Source of the DNA: Pleurotus ostreatus/Saccharomyces cerevisiae fusant
Lineage: Eukaryota; Opisthokonta
Reading direction: 5' to 3'
Length of the DNA: 64,000 bases
Assembly (NCBI GenBank): GCA_024196135.1
Contig: JAMQCK010000077.1
Span: 1-64,000 of the forward strand
The position numbers were made by a program, and so were the translations under genes. Numbering within the stretch: position 1 is the first letter of the stretch; every line of letters starts with the position of its first letter. Shown here one piece after another: positions 21,868-34,053 of the stretch. The notes beneath the pieces were generated by a model. The model ran no database searches. It had not been told where the DNA came from and saw nothing but the letters and a program-made list of their open reading frames with translations.

Positions 21868-24732
21868 CTACCCATCATATCCCCCCTCCGGCTGCTTCTT
21901 CAAGTGGATCGGAATCGGCTGTCCCAGCGCCCCGCTCATCGTGGGCATATCCCGGTACGCCTCCGCCGGCGTCAGCGGCTCGGGCGGCTCCGGCGTCCAG
22001 TGGAACCCGCGCTCGATGCTCATCAGCAGCTGCGAGATCGGCGTCTTGTCGAGGTCGCTAGACGATAGGTAGCCGTGGCGCGCGGGGGTGGTGGGGTTGT
22101 ACTGGGTGGCGGGATCGTAGTCGAGGGTAATAGCGGGCCCGGCGTTGGTGGGGACCATCGGGGAGGCGTTGGTAGGAGGGGTGGCCGCGGTGGTGTGGAA
22201 GGCGATGTTGGTGGGCTCGGCGGGAGGGGTGGCCTTGCGGGGGGTGGTGTCTTGGAAGGGGTTCTCGGCGGCATCATCGGCTGCTGGGGTCTCCTCTTCC
22301 GCCTCGACATCATCCTCTTCAGGGAGAGGGACGGCCTCCGCTGCGACAGGCGTGGGCTCCGGCGCAGCATGCGTGAGCTCCTGCGCGACGGGCGTAGGCT
22401 CAGGCTCTGGCGCCGGCTTCGCCTGCTCAAGCACCTTCTTCTCCTCGAACACATCCTCTTCCTCCAGTACCTGCGAGAGATGCTCCTGCTCCTGCTGCTC
22501 AGCAGGCGCCTGCTCCTCCTCGACCGGTGCCGCCTCTTCCTCCACAGGCGCCGGAGACGGCGTCGCCCGCTTCTTCTTCTCCGCCGGCCTCGGCGACGGC
22601 GGCAGCGGCACCTTCGCCGCATCCACCCGCAGGCTCGACACCGACGACTTCTTCACCAGCGCAGGCGCGCCGGGGCGCATGCTCACCACGCGTTGCCTTG
22701 GGCCCGGCTTCGCCGCCGCGTCCGCCGCAGCCTTAGACAGCGCCGTCGTCGACACCGTGCGCGCCCGCGGGGGAGGGGCCGCGCCCGTGCGCCCCCAGCC
22801 AGGCTTGCTAGGCGCCGGCGCGGTCACCTTGCGCTCGACGGGCGGCCGCTGCCGCGCGAGCTGGGCCTGCGTGGGCTGTGAGAGCCCACCCGTCCGCGGC
22901 GCGTGCCGCTCCTTGCTGATCGTCAGCGATGCGGTCACCTTGTGCGTCGGGCGCGCGGTCGGGGCGGGCGCGGCGGCCTCGGACTCCGTGGCCGGGAACG
23001 CCGGCGCGCCCTCCTCCTCCGCAGGACTCGGCTTGGGGTGCGTGCCCGACGCCGACCGCGAGGGTGCGAAGCGCGAGCCGTGCTGGATGGTGGCCGAGGC
23101 CTGCCGCGAGACGGAGGGCTTGGACTGGGAAGCCACGCGGTCCTTGGCGGTGACGGATACCGCCCGCGCCGACGTCGTCAGCTTCGCGGTGATCTTCGGC
23201 AGCGGCTTCGACGTCTCTTTCTCCTTGCCCTTGCCGAGGACAGGCGGCGGGGGTGGTGCCTTGGTTCGGTGGCCGCTGTCGGACCGCGCGCTGGACGTCG
23301 AAGCCATGGCGGGGTCCACGGCGGACATCGGGCGCTTGGGGATGAAGAGGTGGCCGCCCTTGTCCTTCTTTTCGTCTTTGGCCTTGTCCGTTGGTGAGGG
23401 CTCGCGTGCAGGCACGCGCCGTGCCATGACCGTGGACCCAGTTGTCGTCGTTGTCGTCCCCGCGGACGGCATGCCGTGAATGGATTCCGGTCGCACCCTT
23501 ACGGCACCCGTAACTCGGGCGCGGGGCACTGCAACGCCCAACTCGGAGCTCGACGAAGGGGCAACCGTTCGCAAGGCAGCAACAGATGGAAGCATCATCG
23601 ACCTGGGGCGTTCCATGGCCGATGTAGACCTCGATAGGGTCGATTGCGGTCGTTGAGGGGGTTGCGCAGGCTGGGAGCGGGTATGTGGGAGTGGTGGTGG
23701 GCCCATTTCGTTCCTCAACTTGGAGTACGAGTGGCTTGGGGCGGGCGGTGCTCGGCTCATTGACGACATCGGTCGCTCGGGGACTCGCGGGCCTACGCCT
23801 ACGGAGGATGACAGGGTGGGGCTAGTGGATCGCACGGAGGATGCGGAGGATGAGAGGTGGGCATGGGACTTGGACTTGACGAGCGTCCGCAAATTAGGGC
23901 GAGATTCCTTCTTCGGGAGGGCTTGTGGACCAGCAGGTAGCTCAAGGTATTTCCGTAGCGTCGGCGACAATGGGGCCGCGAAGCTGAGTGGCACGATTAG
24001 CGAATGTGTGGTAAGTGAGGATAGATTGCGCACCCAGCTATCCTGTCAGGCATCAAGGCCTGGTATGCTTGAAAGATCTTCTTCCCAACTTTTCTAACGT
24101 CCGCGTTGGCGTCCTTTGCCGTTGTGCGAACCATGGTCTCGATATCCCTAATCCTGGACTCCTTCTCGAGGTCTTGTGGGTTGCACGAGTTGAGGCAGGC
24201 GAGACCAGCTTCCGCGGCTGCATGTCGCAAGAGCGCCGACTTGTCTTTACCGGCCTGCACGAAATAGGGCAGCAGCGAGGCCAGCTGGGTCATCTCAATG
24301 ATGATGGATATGCATGCCCTCGCGCGCGTGCCGAAGACCTTGTTGGTTCGGCTGCACAACGTCAGCAGCCCTGGAATGAAGATGGGTATCAGGGTTTCGA
24401 AGTTTCTCTCCAAACTCGTCGCGATCGCGCCAACAAAGTCGACTGCTGCTCCTGAGAGGCGTGTGCGCTCGGAAATCATTGCACTCGTCAGCGGCCGCGA
24501 CAGCGACCGGACGGCGGAGGTGACGACTTGGTGGTATTCCTCGCTGTTCTCGCTGCATATTTTCCCTAGGCTTTCGATTGCGCGTTGGATCTTGTCCCAG
24601 GAGTCTTCGGTCTCTGGTTGGCATAGGGCTTCGCGTAGACAGTCGATCTGGTACTGCAGCGTCGCCGGTGAATCGGCGGCCTAGATAGAGTCAGTGTCCA
24701 CCTCAGCCATTTCTGCGCAGTCCACGCACCAT
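21868..24732 (-). CDS. CLASP/TOG-domain microtubule-binding protein
   Basis: Likely cytoplasmic linker-associated protein that binds tubulin and rescues microtubules. Predicted structure: start codon ATG at 24732-24730 directly followed by an intron (24729-24681), then AADSPATLQYQIDCLREAL through helical repeats (CLASP_N/TOG: RTRLSGAAVDFVGAIATSLE, RACISIIIEMTQLASLLPYF, NADVRKVGKKIFQAYQALMP), an intron 24033-23984, and a long final exon 23983-21868. That exon is Ser/Pro/Arg-rich and disordered, like the basic microtubule-binding linkers of CLASPs, then acidic. Only one TOG array is visible, fewer than in animal CLASPs. A long plus-strand frame opposite this exon is a GC-driven shadow. Confidence 0.78.
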
Positions 24733-24924
24733 TGTGAGGGCGTCGGCGCGATGAGGGCGACGGTGATGGGTGCAGGACGAAAGTTATGTTCGGAACGTGG
24801 CCATCGCCATTTGTCACAGATTCCCACGTGATCGCGATTTCCCGCGCCTTGCGCCTCGCGTCCGCCTCGAGTCCGCGTCTTGCCCCCTGACTCGACGAAA
24901 ACTGCTCGTGTCCTCCTCGTGCTC

Positions 24925-26610
24925 ATGAAACTCTGGCAACTGTTACTCTCGCTCGCGCTTTACGTTCTCGGAGTCTATGGCTTACAGAGCTGCAAGCTCC
25001 CTGTCAGCCGTGTCGCTCGGTCTCGGGGAACTCTCTCTGGTCTCAGCGCTCACAGTAAACTGGCGAACACGAAGGAATAGTGAGTCGAAGCAATGTAAGG
25101 TAAAGAATGATATATCTATGATGCAGCGCGTACATGGTCAAAATTCAGTGAGCAATTCGCCTGCACAGCGATTACAATCGACCGCCTTGATTTACTTACC
25201 TCAACTTAGGCTGGGAGACCAAGACTTTTCGGCACTTCTTGACACTGGCTCTTCGGACTTTGTTCGTCTTATCTAGGCTGACTTGAAGGAGCTGAACTCA
25301 TGAGCGCTCAGTGGATCGTTTCTACCGACTGCACATCGCCTGACTGCGCCGCCGTCGCTCGCTACTCTGCCAACAGCTCACGATCTCTCATCCCGACCAC
25401 GACACCCTTCGTTCTAACCTACCTCCTCGGCTCCGTCACCGGCTACGTCGCCTACGAGACTGTCTTCCTCGGGATCTACGAAATAGCCTCTCAAGCTTTT
25501 GGTAAACCCTTTCACCTCTCTTCTGCCCCTCCTTAACACAACATCCACTCCTCTACAGCCATCGCCAACAACACCCAAGACCTCGGCCTCTCCGCGACCG
25601 GCAACTCGGGCGTCCTCGGCCTCTGCTTCCCCTCCTCTGCGAGCATCCCCGCCACCGCGGGCAAGACCCTCCTCGAGAACCTCTTCGCGAGCTTCGCCGA
25701 GGACCAGCGCTTCTTCGCCTTCAAGCTCGGACGACAAACAGGCCTCACCGACCCGACGTCGTCGTTTACGATCGGCGAGCTCGACACTGAGATCACGAAT
25801 GTCACCGCTCCGCTGTCGTTCTATCCGGTCGTGGCGAATAGCGATGGCGCGTATGATTATTGGAAGCTGAGCCTCAAGCGTCTCACGATCAATGGGACGG
25901 TGTTCCCGCTATCGCCTTCGCTGGTCCCCGGCGCCACCAACCCGATCGCGGTACTCGATACGGGCACGACGCTCATGCTGGGTCCTACCGTCGACGTCGA
26001 TGCCTTCTGGAACTCGATTGGTACTCCGGCGATTGTGCGCAAGAGTCCCACCAGCGGAATGTGGGAGGTGCGCTGCGAGAGGAGCTTGCTGGTGGGCTTG
26101 GTGCTGGGCGACGACGATCGCGAATTTCCTATCGACCCGCAGGATACGAACTGGGACCAGAAGCAGAGCGCGGACGGGTGGTGCACGGGCGGGATCCAGG
26201 CGAATGATGGGGTGGTGTCGGGCGATTGGCTGTTGGGGGATATATTTTTGAGGGTGCGTTCTGCTTTTACTGGCGATCGTCAGAAGTATCGGAGCTCCCG
26301 ATGCTCACTGACCCTTACGCAGAACGTCTACGTCGTCCATCACGGCGCCAACTCCACCCACCCACCCCTCATCGGGCTCACCAACGTCACCGACCCGCAA
26401 GACGCCCTCCAGCGCTTCCGCGACGTGCGCGGCGCAGACGTCTCGCCCCCGACCACGCTGCATATCCAGGAGGCTCGGGCGGGTCAGAAGAGTTCCTCGA
26501 TGTTGCTTTACACTTTGTCGTCTGCTGGAGGGTTTGTGGGTGGTGGGATTATCACGTACCTTGTGCGCTTGCACTTGAGAAGGAGGGCGTATGGGAGGGT
26601 GCGGGGGTAA
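24925..26610 (+). CDS. membrane-anchored pepsin-like aspartic protease
   Basis: Family A1 protease, probably secreted and tethered to the surface. The start ATG at 24925 gives a signal peptide (MKLWQLLLSLALYVLGVYG). After two short introns the reading KEYAYMVKIQLGDQDFSALL leads to the first catalytic motif DTGSSDFW, split by an intron at 25262-25311. Further on are a GYVAYETVFLGIYEIASQAF flap-side segment, GNSGVLGLCFPSSASIP, and the second motif VLDTGTTLML. The C-terminal region contains WLLGDIFLR and ends with a hydrophobic helix (AGGFVGGGIITYLV) plus a basic tail (LHLRRRAYGRVRG), so type I membrane topology is likely. The last intron lies around 26253-26322. Substrate unknown. Confidence 0.88.
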
Positions 26611-26851
26611 TAAGGTTGGGCGGTATAGGGAATATTGTGTTACAAGGAAACTCTAGGATTCTAGATAGAACAAGCAAGAAATGTACACCGGTGATGACCA
26701 AGATATGTATGCAAGAAAATCCAAGAAAGCTTCACAACAAGCAAAACGAAGCAAGATGCTCCATCTCATGTCACTCGGGCGATGGGATATGCAGAAGGGT
26801 AGAACGACGTTACGGCCCCCCAGGCCCAATCCCCACCCCAACCTCCACAAC

Positions 26852-29800
26852 TCAAACAGCTATCGCCAACCCAAAATCAAACGGCCTCGCCAGCTCCTCC
26901 AACGTCTCCCTCCACTCCTGCCCCCTCCTCTGCGCCCGCACGACCTGCTCCACCATCGCCGGCGTCGGCCGGTGTCCGTAGAGGTGGAAGCAGTAGTCGG
27001 TGGTGTCTCCGGGGGCGCGGTAGAGGTAGAGCGTGACCTGGTTGGCGCCCGAGACGCTGTAGGGCGTGAGGTCGAAGAGGCCGTCGGGGGTGAGCTGGGT
27101 GGGTGGTGAGTGGGGTGAGTGGGTGACGGTGATGAGTAGGCTGGTTGAGAGCGGATTTTTCAAGACGATATGGCCAGACGGCTCACCTTGAAAGGCGGGG
27201 ACAAGGATAACACCCGCTCCTTGTTTCCGGCCTGTATAGTGAGCCGCACCTTCGTGCGCGTAGGCCATGACGGCCGTTTGGAGGTGATGTGGTATCGGTT
27301 GTCCTTGATGCTCGTGGGGAGGTCGGAGGCGGCGTAGCAGCCGAGTGTGATACAGGAGGCGTCCCTATATGCGCGCGAGAAGTCGCTGAAATGATCAAGT
27401 ATATGAGTGAGAAGTCGATGAAGGGGACGGGGGAGGAGGAAAAGGCGCCAAATGCAAAGACGTACGTGGTACATTGATTCCGGTTATTCCACGCCTTCAC
27501 ACTCGCGACTTGCGCCGGCTTGACTGCCCAATTGAAAGTGCATTTTTCCACGGTGCTCCCGCCCGCGAATGTGAAGCCGCAGACGCGGAGGCCGACTGCA
27601 ATGAATTTGTGAGGACAGGGGAAGGACAGATCGTAAATTCGAGAAAAGCGAGCTTTCAACAGTACGCACCATCGTCTGGTGGCGGGACCGGCGTCAAGGC
27701 ACGCTGTGGAGGTGATTTCGGCACAGGCGAGGCAAACGACGACGAGGTTGCGCGCGAGAGGGTGGCGCCAGGATCCTCTGGCGCGGCCATGGACACGTCT
27801 GCAGGCGTATGCGGGCCATAGGCTGCGGGAGGTAGAAGACCCTCGACTGCGAGTGTGCGGGGACCCTCGGCAGTAGGCGGACGTGAGCCATACGCCGCAG
27901 GAGGTAGAAGATCCTCGACTGCTAGAGGTCGATGACCTTCGGTCGCTGGCTGGGCGGCGGTCTCTGTCTCGATCTGAGGTCGTTCTGCTGTTGCTTCCGA
28001 TACGGCGATTGTAGGTTGCGGCACGAGCGGTTCAATAGTCTGGTCGACTTCCATGGCAGTCGACGGCTCTGGGTATGTGGGCGGCGCCGCCATCTGCACG
28101 TCGCCTGTGTTCGCGGCGGGCTCGGTAGGGACGAATTCAGTCTCAGGCTTTTGCAAAGTACTTGTCTCGTCTGCAAGCCCCGTCTGCGTCTGAAAAGATA
28201 TTAGAATCAAATCCGAAGTAAGGCGTTTCCCGGAAACGTACAAGTTCCATTTTAACCTCATTCGCGTCGGCCATGTCAACGTCTTCTTGTGCAGGTGGCT
28301 CCGTCGGGGCGTCCTGGGTCGGTGCGACATCCTGAGGCGCAACTTCGGGCTGAAGCATTGCGCCTTCCGCCAGCGGCGCTGTGCTTTGACGCAAAGCGGA
28401 GGGCCGAATCGTAGCAGGCGATGTAGACATCGACGGTCTCGTAGCCTGCGCTGGAGTCGTCTGACGAGACGGTCCTGCTTGAGGGCTCGCCGTTCGCGTA
28501 GCTTGAGGGCTCACCGTTCGCGCGGCTTGTGGGCTTACCGTACGAGCAGCCTGTGGACTTTGCGTTCCGCCATGCGCCGGACTCTGCGCCACCCTCATTA
28601 GCGGACTCTGCGTAGTCCTATTCGGGAGCTCCTGCACCGTCCTTGCCAGTGGGCTCTGCACGGACTCGACCTTCGGAGCCTTCACCGCCTCAACCGGCGG
28701 ACTCTGCGCCTTTGCCATCTGTGGACCCTGCATCGTCCCAATTTGCTGACTCTGCAGCGTACCCAATAGCGGACTCTGTGTCGGCTCCACTTTCGCTTCC
28801 TGCCCCGCCCCAATCTGCGGACTCTGACTCTGACTCTGCGCGGTCTTTTGCTCCCTTCGTGCTGCTTCGGCCGCCAGCATCCTCTTCCGCGCCTCCGCGT
28901 CCATCTTTCGTGGGCGGCGGGGTTTGGGCGGGGGAGCTGAGGCGGTGGAGGCGGGTGTAGCGGTGGATGTCGTGGGTGCGCCAACGGACGCAGAAGGTGT
29001 AGCGGCAGATGTAGAGGGTGCGGTCGGAGCGACTGAAGTGGGCGGTGGATGCTGAGAAGAGGATGCGGGTTGCGCGGGCTGAGTAGAGGGCATGGGTTGC
29101 GTCGATGGCGCGGGTTGAGCAGATGGCGCTGGCTGGGTAGATGAAGACGGCTGATGGGGCGGAGACGCTTGCGGTGGCACAGGCATTGTAGCAGAAGTTG
29201 ATGCTGCAACGACCGCCTGAGCGGCTGGCGCGACGACCGCAGGGGAAGCTGTGGCTGACGGAGGAACAGTAGGCGCTGCACCAGCATTCTGCGGAGAGGC
29301 AACTGTGGGCGTCGCAGGCTGTGGAGTGCTTATATGTGGCGCAATCGGCTGGATCGCCGCGGGAAGTTGTACCTGCGTGGGCGCCTGTGAAGGCGCCACC
29401 GATACGGGCATCGGATTCGTTTTGGGTGCCGTGTTTGCCATGGGTGCCGGGTTCGCCATGGGCACTTGCGGTGGCACAGGCGGAGAGATCTGGGGCTGAT
29501 GCCGAGTTAGCACCCTTGTACTGCGTATGAGAAAGCGGTAAGGGAAATCCATACCTGTCCATGCGCACTAATACTGTCCTGCGCTGCGAGGTAAAGGTGA
29601 GGAGCTATAACCTCGGAAGGGCCGACCGTCGAGTTTGGCGCGCTGCCGCTGTATGCCGCTGCTGCCGGGCTGAAGGAGGCGGCAGTGGGACTATTCGCAG
29701 CGGCGCTCGATGTCGACGCAAATATGGCAGGATGTACAGGTGCGGCCTGGGGGGACTGAAGGAAGTATGTTAAGCCGATACTATCCTATGAGAACGGAAC

Positions 29801-30902
29801 GAAAGGAGCGTTTACCTCTGCAGATCTGGAAGATGTGACGATAGCCTGCTATATTTTTGTCAGTACAGATTCATTCAATGCTGTCTTGCAGAGTGCCATC
29901 GCTTGCGAGAGTACTGCGACATGAGGGACAGGGTGCCTGTTATTGGCCACAATTCATCATAATTGACTTACCAGCTGTGATGCCGGAAGTCCCCGCAGAG
30001 CGACCGGTGGAGTAGGTGCGCTGAAGAGCAAGTTCGAATCAGCACGCGCTCAAACCACTTACATCAGAGCACAGAGTACTTACAATCGAATTTCCGGGTT
30101 AATTGATTCCAAGAGGTATCGTACCGTCCCTGCTCGCCTTGCATCAGCGACGAGGCTCATCGTGTGCCATACAAGGTCGGTCGGCCATACAAGACTGCTC
30201 ACATTCTTCGTTGTTTTCCCTTGCGAAATAGGCCGTGTATTTCTGTACGACCTGCATCACTTCCTTGAAGGCGCCGACGCGGGGGTCGAAGTCGATGCCC
30301 ATGCTGACGTGGAAGAAGTCGGTTTCTTCCAGGCCCCAGAGGGTCTTGAGGGTCTTGAGTGCGCACTGGGTAGAGCGGAGCGTTAGAGAAGGATGAATAA
30401 AGTTCAAGCCTGTCGGTGGCAACATGTTCAGGGCCACAAAGTTACAATGACACTTACGCGTAAAACCATCAGAATCTAGATTGGGAGGAGGAAGAAAATG
30501 GCATCGTCGTGTTAGCCATGATTGCACGCGCGACAGACGCGAAGAAGACTTTACCAAAGGTCTTGCTTCAGCGTAATACGCCTTTGTGTTGTCGAGCCAC
30601 TTGCGCAGATTGCCCTGCGCGCTGTTCATGACGCCCATGAAGCCAAGGAAGTCATCGGTACGGGACACGATCTCGCGGTGGCGACGCAGGAGCCGCGCAT
30701 TCGCTTCCTTGATTTTCTGAGGGTCCCCAGATCTTGAACTTTGCGAGGATGTGGAGACGGAGGGGGTGAGGGAAGGGCGCTGGACCTGAGCCTGGACCTG
30801 AAGCTCAGGTTGCGCGAATGGAGGTTGCATCTGTCGCGGTTGAGATTGCTGTGATTGAGGTGGCGACCGAGACTGAGGAGGTAGGGGTTGCTGTTGCGAC
30901 AT
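26852..30902 (-). CDS. large Pro/Gln-rich protein of unknown function
   Basis: I do not recognise this gene. It starts MSQQQPLPPQSRSPPQSQQ at 30902, has a helical N-terminal region (KIKEANARLLRRHREIVSRT, AFKEVMQVVQKYTAYF), then a very long low-complexity middle rich in Pro, Ala, Ser, Thr and Gln with a basic patch KPRRPRKMDAEARKRMLAAE. A more ordered C-terminus follows from about 27660 (VCGFTFAGGSTVEKCTFNWA, GCYAASDLPTSIKDNRYHIT, LYLYRAPGDTTDYCFHLYGH), ending FDFGLAIAV. Many introns are needed to join these parts, and it could in principle be two adjacent genes. Composition suggests a nuclear regulatory or scaffold protein, but that is a guess. Tandem 24-bp repeats lie inside. Confidence 0.5.
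28478..28573 (-). repeat. four tandem 24-bp coding repeats
   Basis: Four adjacent imperfect 24-bp units (28478, 28502, 28526, 28550) encode an eight-residue unit of the SPQAARTV kind within the Pro/Gln-rich protein. Looser SPQ/QSPL repeats continue on both sides, and a six-residue STQPAP-like repeat lies around 29040-29150. Confidence 0.75.
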
Positions 30903-31190
30903 GATTTCCTGTGTGACTGCGCGAGAGACGGTTCAGAGGGAACCGCCGGCCGTTACCGAAGCGAAGTGGTGGCGGTTAAGCGCCGGAGCGGCACGTGACG
31001 CGCGTAGAGAAACTGGACTTTACCAAACACGGACAAGCAAACGACTTGACTGTTTTGGGCGTTCGCCCTTGCAAAGTATGAGCGCCCTGAGTACGAGTTT
31101 CGCTTCCTCACAGAGCTATGACTGACACTACTAGCTGAAGTATGCTACAAGAATCCATTGCCAGAGTCCGCCCAAAGACCTTTTGGGTAT

Positions 31191-32450
31191 CTACAGAATC
31201 ACTCTCCCAACGGCATCTACAAGTTCTACATCCCTCATCGTCGACGACGAGCGCGTGTTGTACACATCGCACGGTAGCAGGTTAGGCTGCGCATTCATCC
31301 TAACATGCGCCAGCTGTATCGTCCTCAGCCCGTGCTGCCCTGGCCTCTCCAGCAGCACCATCAAAATTTGGTTCAGCGCCTTCGCCACCGAGCCCTTCCC
31401 ATCCTCGGCAAAGCGATTGCATATTCTCAATCGCTTGACCGACTCGGGGAAGGGTCGCGCCAAGATGGGTCCCGGTATGCGGACAGTGATGTGCAGAGTG
31501 TTCGCACTGGTGCAGTGCGCGACGACGTGGTCCATGAAGTGCTCGTCTTCGTCGGAATCGAGGTAGAGGTCCTGGATGTTCGCGCCGTGCTCCTCGAAGT
31601 AGCTGCTATTTCGCCACGTCTGGTCCGCGCGGAAGCGGCTGCGGGAAAAGGAGAGGCTGCGATCGTAATACGCGAGGGTGCGCAGGGCAGGCAGAACGCA
31701 AGGCGCGGTAGAGAGACAGCCATTGCAGTGGGAGGATATCAGGAGTGTGTGTAGGTGAGGTAGCACGGGCATCGGTGGGTTGTCATTGTACGGCCAGGTC
31801 CGCAGGGAGTGTACGCAGGTGGTGACCTCGAGGCGGGGAAGTGCGACAAGAATGTCGTGCCAGGCGCGAGGCATGGGAAGCAGGATCTCCGTGTACCAGT
31901 TCAGCACGCGAAGCGAGGGACGTGCCTTGAGCGCCTGACAAACTGGCACGTTGAGCGGGTAGTCGATGTAGGAGAGTGCGCTCATGGCGAAGTTCAGCTC
32001 GACGAGGTTTGGGAGGGATCGGATGATGAGTGCGAGCAGAGTGTCGTAGTTGTCGGGCAGGTGATCGAGGTTGAGGTCGAGGCGTCGTGTCAGGGCAAGG
32101 GGCGAGGGGAACGAAGGGGGTATGGTGGACAGCTGACGTATGTGAGCGACGAAGCTGAGGAGGCTACGTTTCTGCTTGAGTACTATCCATTCGTGGAGTG
32201 AGGGATGCACCACGTCGTGCCACCGTTTGCAGGTTAGCATGATGGCCTTCTTTACGGACTGCAGGACGGATGAGCATGTACTTGTGGATCGGAGGAGGGC
32301 ACATACGTTAGAGGCTCTGACAAGGTCCAGCGTATCTATGTATGAGATCCGCTCCCATCTCAGGACCGACTTTTCGTGCACGGGCACGACATTGGTCGCG
32401 TAGTCGAAGATGATGAGCAAGATCTCGTTGGGCAGAGAGGGCATCGACAT
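31191..32450 (-). CDS. F-box-like protein with leucine-rich C-terminal region
   Basis: Probable substrate adaptor of an SCF ubiquitin ligase. The N-terminus MSMPSLPNEILLIIFDYAT is a typical F-box opening, and the F-box continues after an intron as KAIMLTCKRWHDVVHPSLHEW. The intron (32306-32259, 48 nt) is a multiple of three and has no stop, so the frame also runs through it. The rest resembles the leucine-rich fungal F-box proteins (LIIRSLPNLVELNFAMSAL, LKARPSLRVLNWYTEILLP, LVALPRLEVTTCVHSLRTW). An upstream in-frame ATG near 32489 (MGNAVQRQ...) is an alternative start. Target unknown. It ends VELVDAVGRVIL. Confidence 0.72.
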   Translation of the reverse strand: MSMPSLPNEILLIIFDYATNVVPVHEKSVLRWERISYIDTLDLVRASNVCALLRSTSTCSSVLQSVKKAIMLTCKRWHDVVHPSLHEWIVLKQKRSLLSFVAHIRQLSTIPPSFPSPLALTRRLDLNLDHLPDNYDTLLALIIRSLPNLVELNFAMSALSYIDYPLNVPVCQALKARPSLRVLNWYTEILLPMPRAWHDILVALPRLEVTTCVHSLRTWPYNDNPPMPVLPHLHTLLISSHCNGCLSTAPCVLPALRTLAYYDRSLSFSRSRFRADQTWRNSSYFEEHGANIQDLYLDSDEDEHFMDHVVAHCTSANTLHITVRIPGPILARPFPESVKRLRICNRFAEDGKGSVAKALNQILMVLLERPGQHGLRTIQLAHVRMNAQPNLLPCDVYNTRSSSTMRDVELVDAVGRVIL

Positions 32451-32811
32451 CGCTGGAGGGATTGCTGATGAGTACTGCCTTTGGACAGCGTTCCCCATAG
32501 AGCACTTACTGAAGAGAGCTGACAAGCTTTGGGAGATCCAAAGGCGTTGAAAAGTTGTCGTCGTCGACGCGAAGAAGGCGCGCCGACACGACCGCTCCGA
32601 GGAGCGCGACCAAACGCGACTACTCGGTCCAGCTCGGTCCGCGTCCCGCTCAGCAGCGAAGTGACGTCAGGTACGTCACTTGGGCGCGTCATGCAAGCGC
32701 GCACGACTCAGTCCTCACTGCCATCATGACCTCCCCTGTAATTCCCTCTACCCTTCTTCGCTCTCACCACCATCTACTCTTTGCTGCAGAATTCCCTTCA
32801 TAGCAGCCACC
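32451..32811. other. divergent promoter region F-box / EI24-like gene
   Basis: 361 bp between divergent starts. The plus-strand side is pyrimidine-rich (TCTTCGCTCTCACCACC-type) just before the EI24-like ATG. No specific element called. Confidence 0.4.
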
Positions 32812-33830
32812 ATGTCCACCACCGAAAACGCCAAATCAACACTTCAGCACGCCGAATCCGCTGTAATCTCCGAGCTCAAGGAGGCGTCCACCCTCGCCAA
32901 GGATGTCGCGCTCAGCGGCGGCTACCTCTACCCCCTGCACGGCATCTACTACTTCGCCACCCACCCCTCCCTCTACCGCTCCGTCGCGCCTGTCATCTAC
33001 AAGACGTTGTTGACCTCTGCGGGCGTTACCGCGGGGATGTTCTTCTTCACGTACCTGCCGCAAGTCGCGTTCTGCGCGTTCTTTTCTGGCCCGTTGGCCT
33101 TTGTTGCGGCGGCGGTGATGGTGCTGGGGGAGTCCTATGCAATCATCCTGACTGTGACGAAGACGTTCTTGCTAGGGACAGCACAGGACAAGTTATGTGA
33201 GTGGCCGTTTGCCAGTATAAGCCGAGAAAATACTGACTAGCTTGAACTAGTTGATGCCGTGCTAATACAAAAGGGACGCGAACATCTGGTTGCGAATGGG
33301 AGGGAAATCAGCACGAGCAGCGGCGGAATCAAGAAGCTCGGAAAGGTCGTCACCCAGCCGTTGAACCGCTTCAGCAAGGAGGGCTTGTTGCGATACATCG
33401 TGTCTCTGCCACTGAACTCTCTGCCTGTCGTGGGCACCGTTCTCTTCCTGCTCTACAACGGTAAGCAAGTTCTTCGATCGATCTATGAAAGTATATGCTA
33501 ATCCACGTTCAACAGGCCGCAAAGCAGGACCTGCCTTCCACGCGCGGTACTTCCAGCTGAAGAAGTTCAGCGCGACTGCGCGCACGGCCTTCATCGAGAG
33601 ATACCGGGCTGCTTACACTGGGTAAGTGATATACCCGCCTCCGTCCATCGCATCTGACACCAGTCTCTAGCTTCGGCGCTGCTGCCCTCGCTTTGAACTT
33701 GATTCCGGTCGTCGGTCTGGCGTTCTCTTTCACGACTACAGTTGGCGCTGCACTTTGGGCCGCGGATTTGGAGAAGAAGGATGGAGGGAGCGCTGCTGCT
33801 GAGCCGGAGGTCAATGAGGTTGAGATGTAA
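32812..33830 (+). CDS. EI24-like multi-pass membrane protein (Rrt8/Lds type)
   Basis: Membrane protein resembling the fungal outer-spore-wall/lipid-droplet Rrt8-Lds1-Lds2 group of the EI24 family; exact function unknown. Predicted exons are 32812-33196, 33251-33460, 33516-33621 and 33671-33830. The protein reads MSTTENAKSTLQHAESAVI, then LSGGYLYPLHGIYYFATHPS, hydrophobic segments AGVTAGMFFFTYLPQVAFCA and GPLAFVAAAVMVLGESYAII, an amphipathic loop after KLFDAVLIQKGREHL, another segment SLPLNSLPVVGTVLFLLYNG, KAGPAFHARYFQLKKFS and a last hydrophobic segment GAAALALNLIPVVGLAFSFT. The acidic tail ends EVNEVEM. The HARYFQLKKFS-type motif before the last helix is typical of this group. Confidence 0.75.
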
Positions 33831-34053
33831 ATCACCCTGATATGTTTTGAGGGCACCATGTACGATATCTGCTTGTACCATACCGTTGTAAGGTCAGAAT
33901 GAGGCCGTATGCTTGCAAAGCCTCGAGGGATCTCGCACGGATTTGAAGTCCAAACTTCCGGTCCGAGGAGTGGCTTACGTAACAGAAGCGGTCGCGACGC
34001 GCTCGTCCTCGTTGCGGTCCCCGTTCTCAGGTCGCGTTTTGTATCCCGCCTTC

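Noticed and set aside
22145..23479. 444-residue plus-strand frame opposite the CLASP-type gene
   Set aside because: Low-complexity, GC-driven antisense shadow of the Ser/Pro/Arg-rich exon; no domain, no splice or promoter support.
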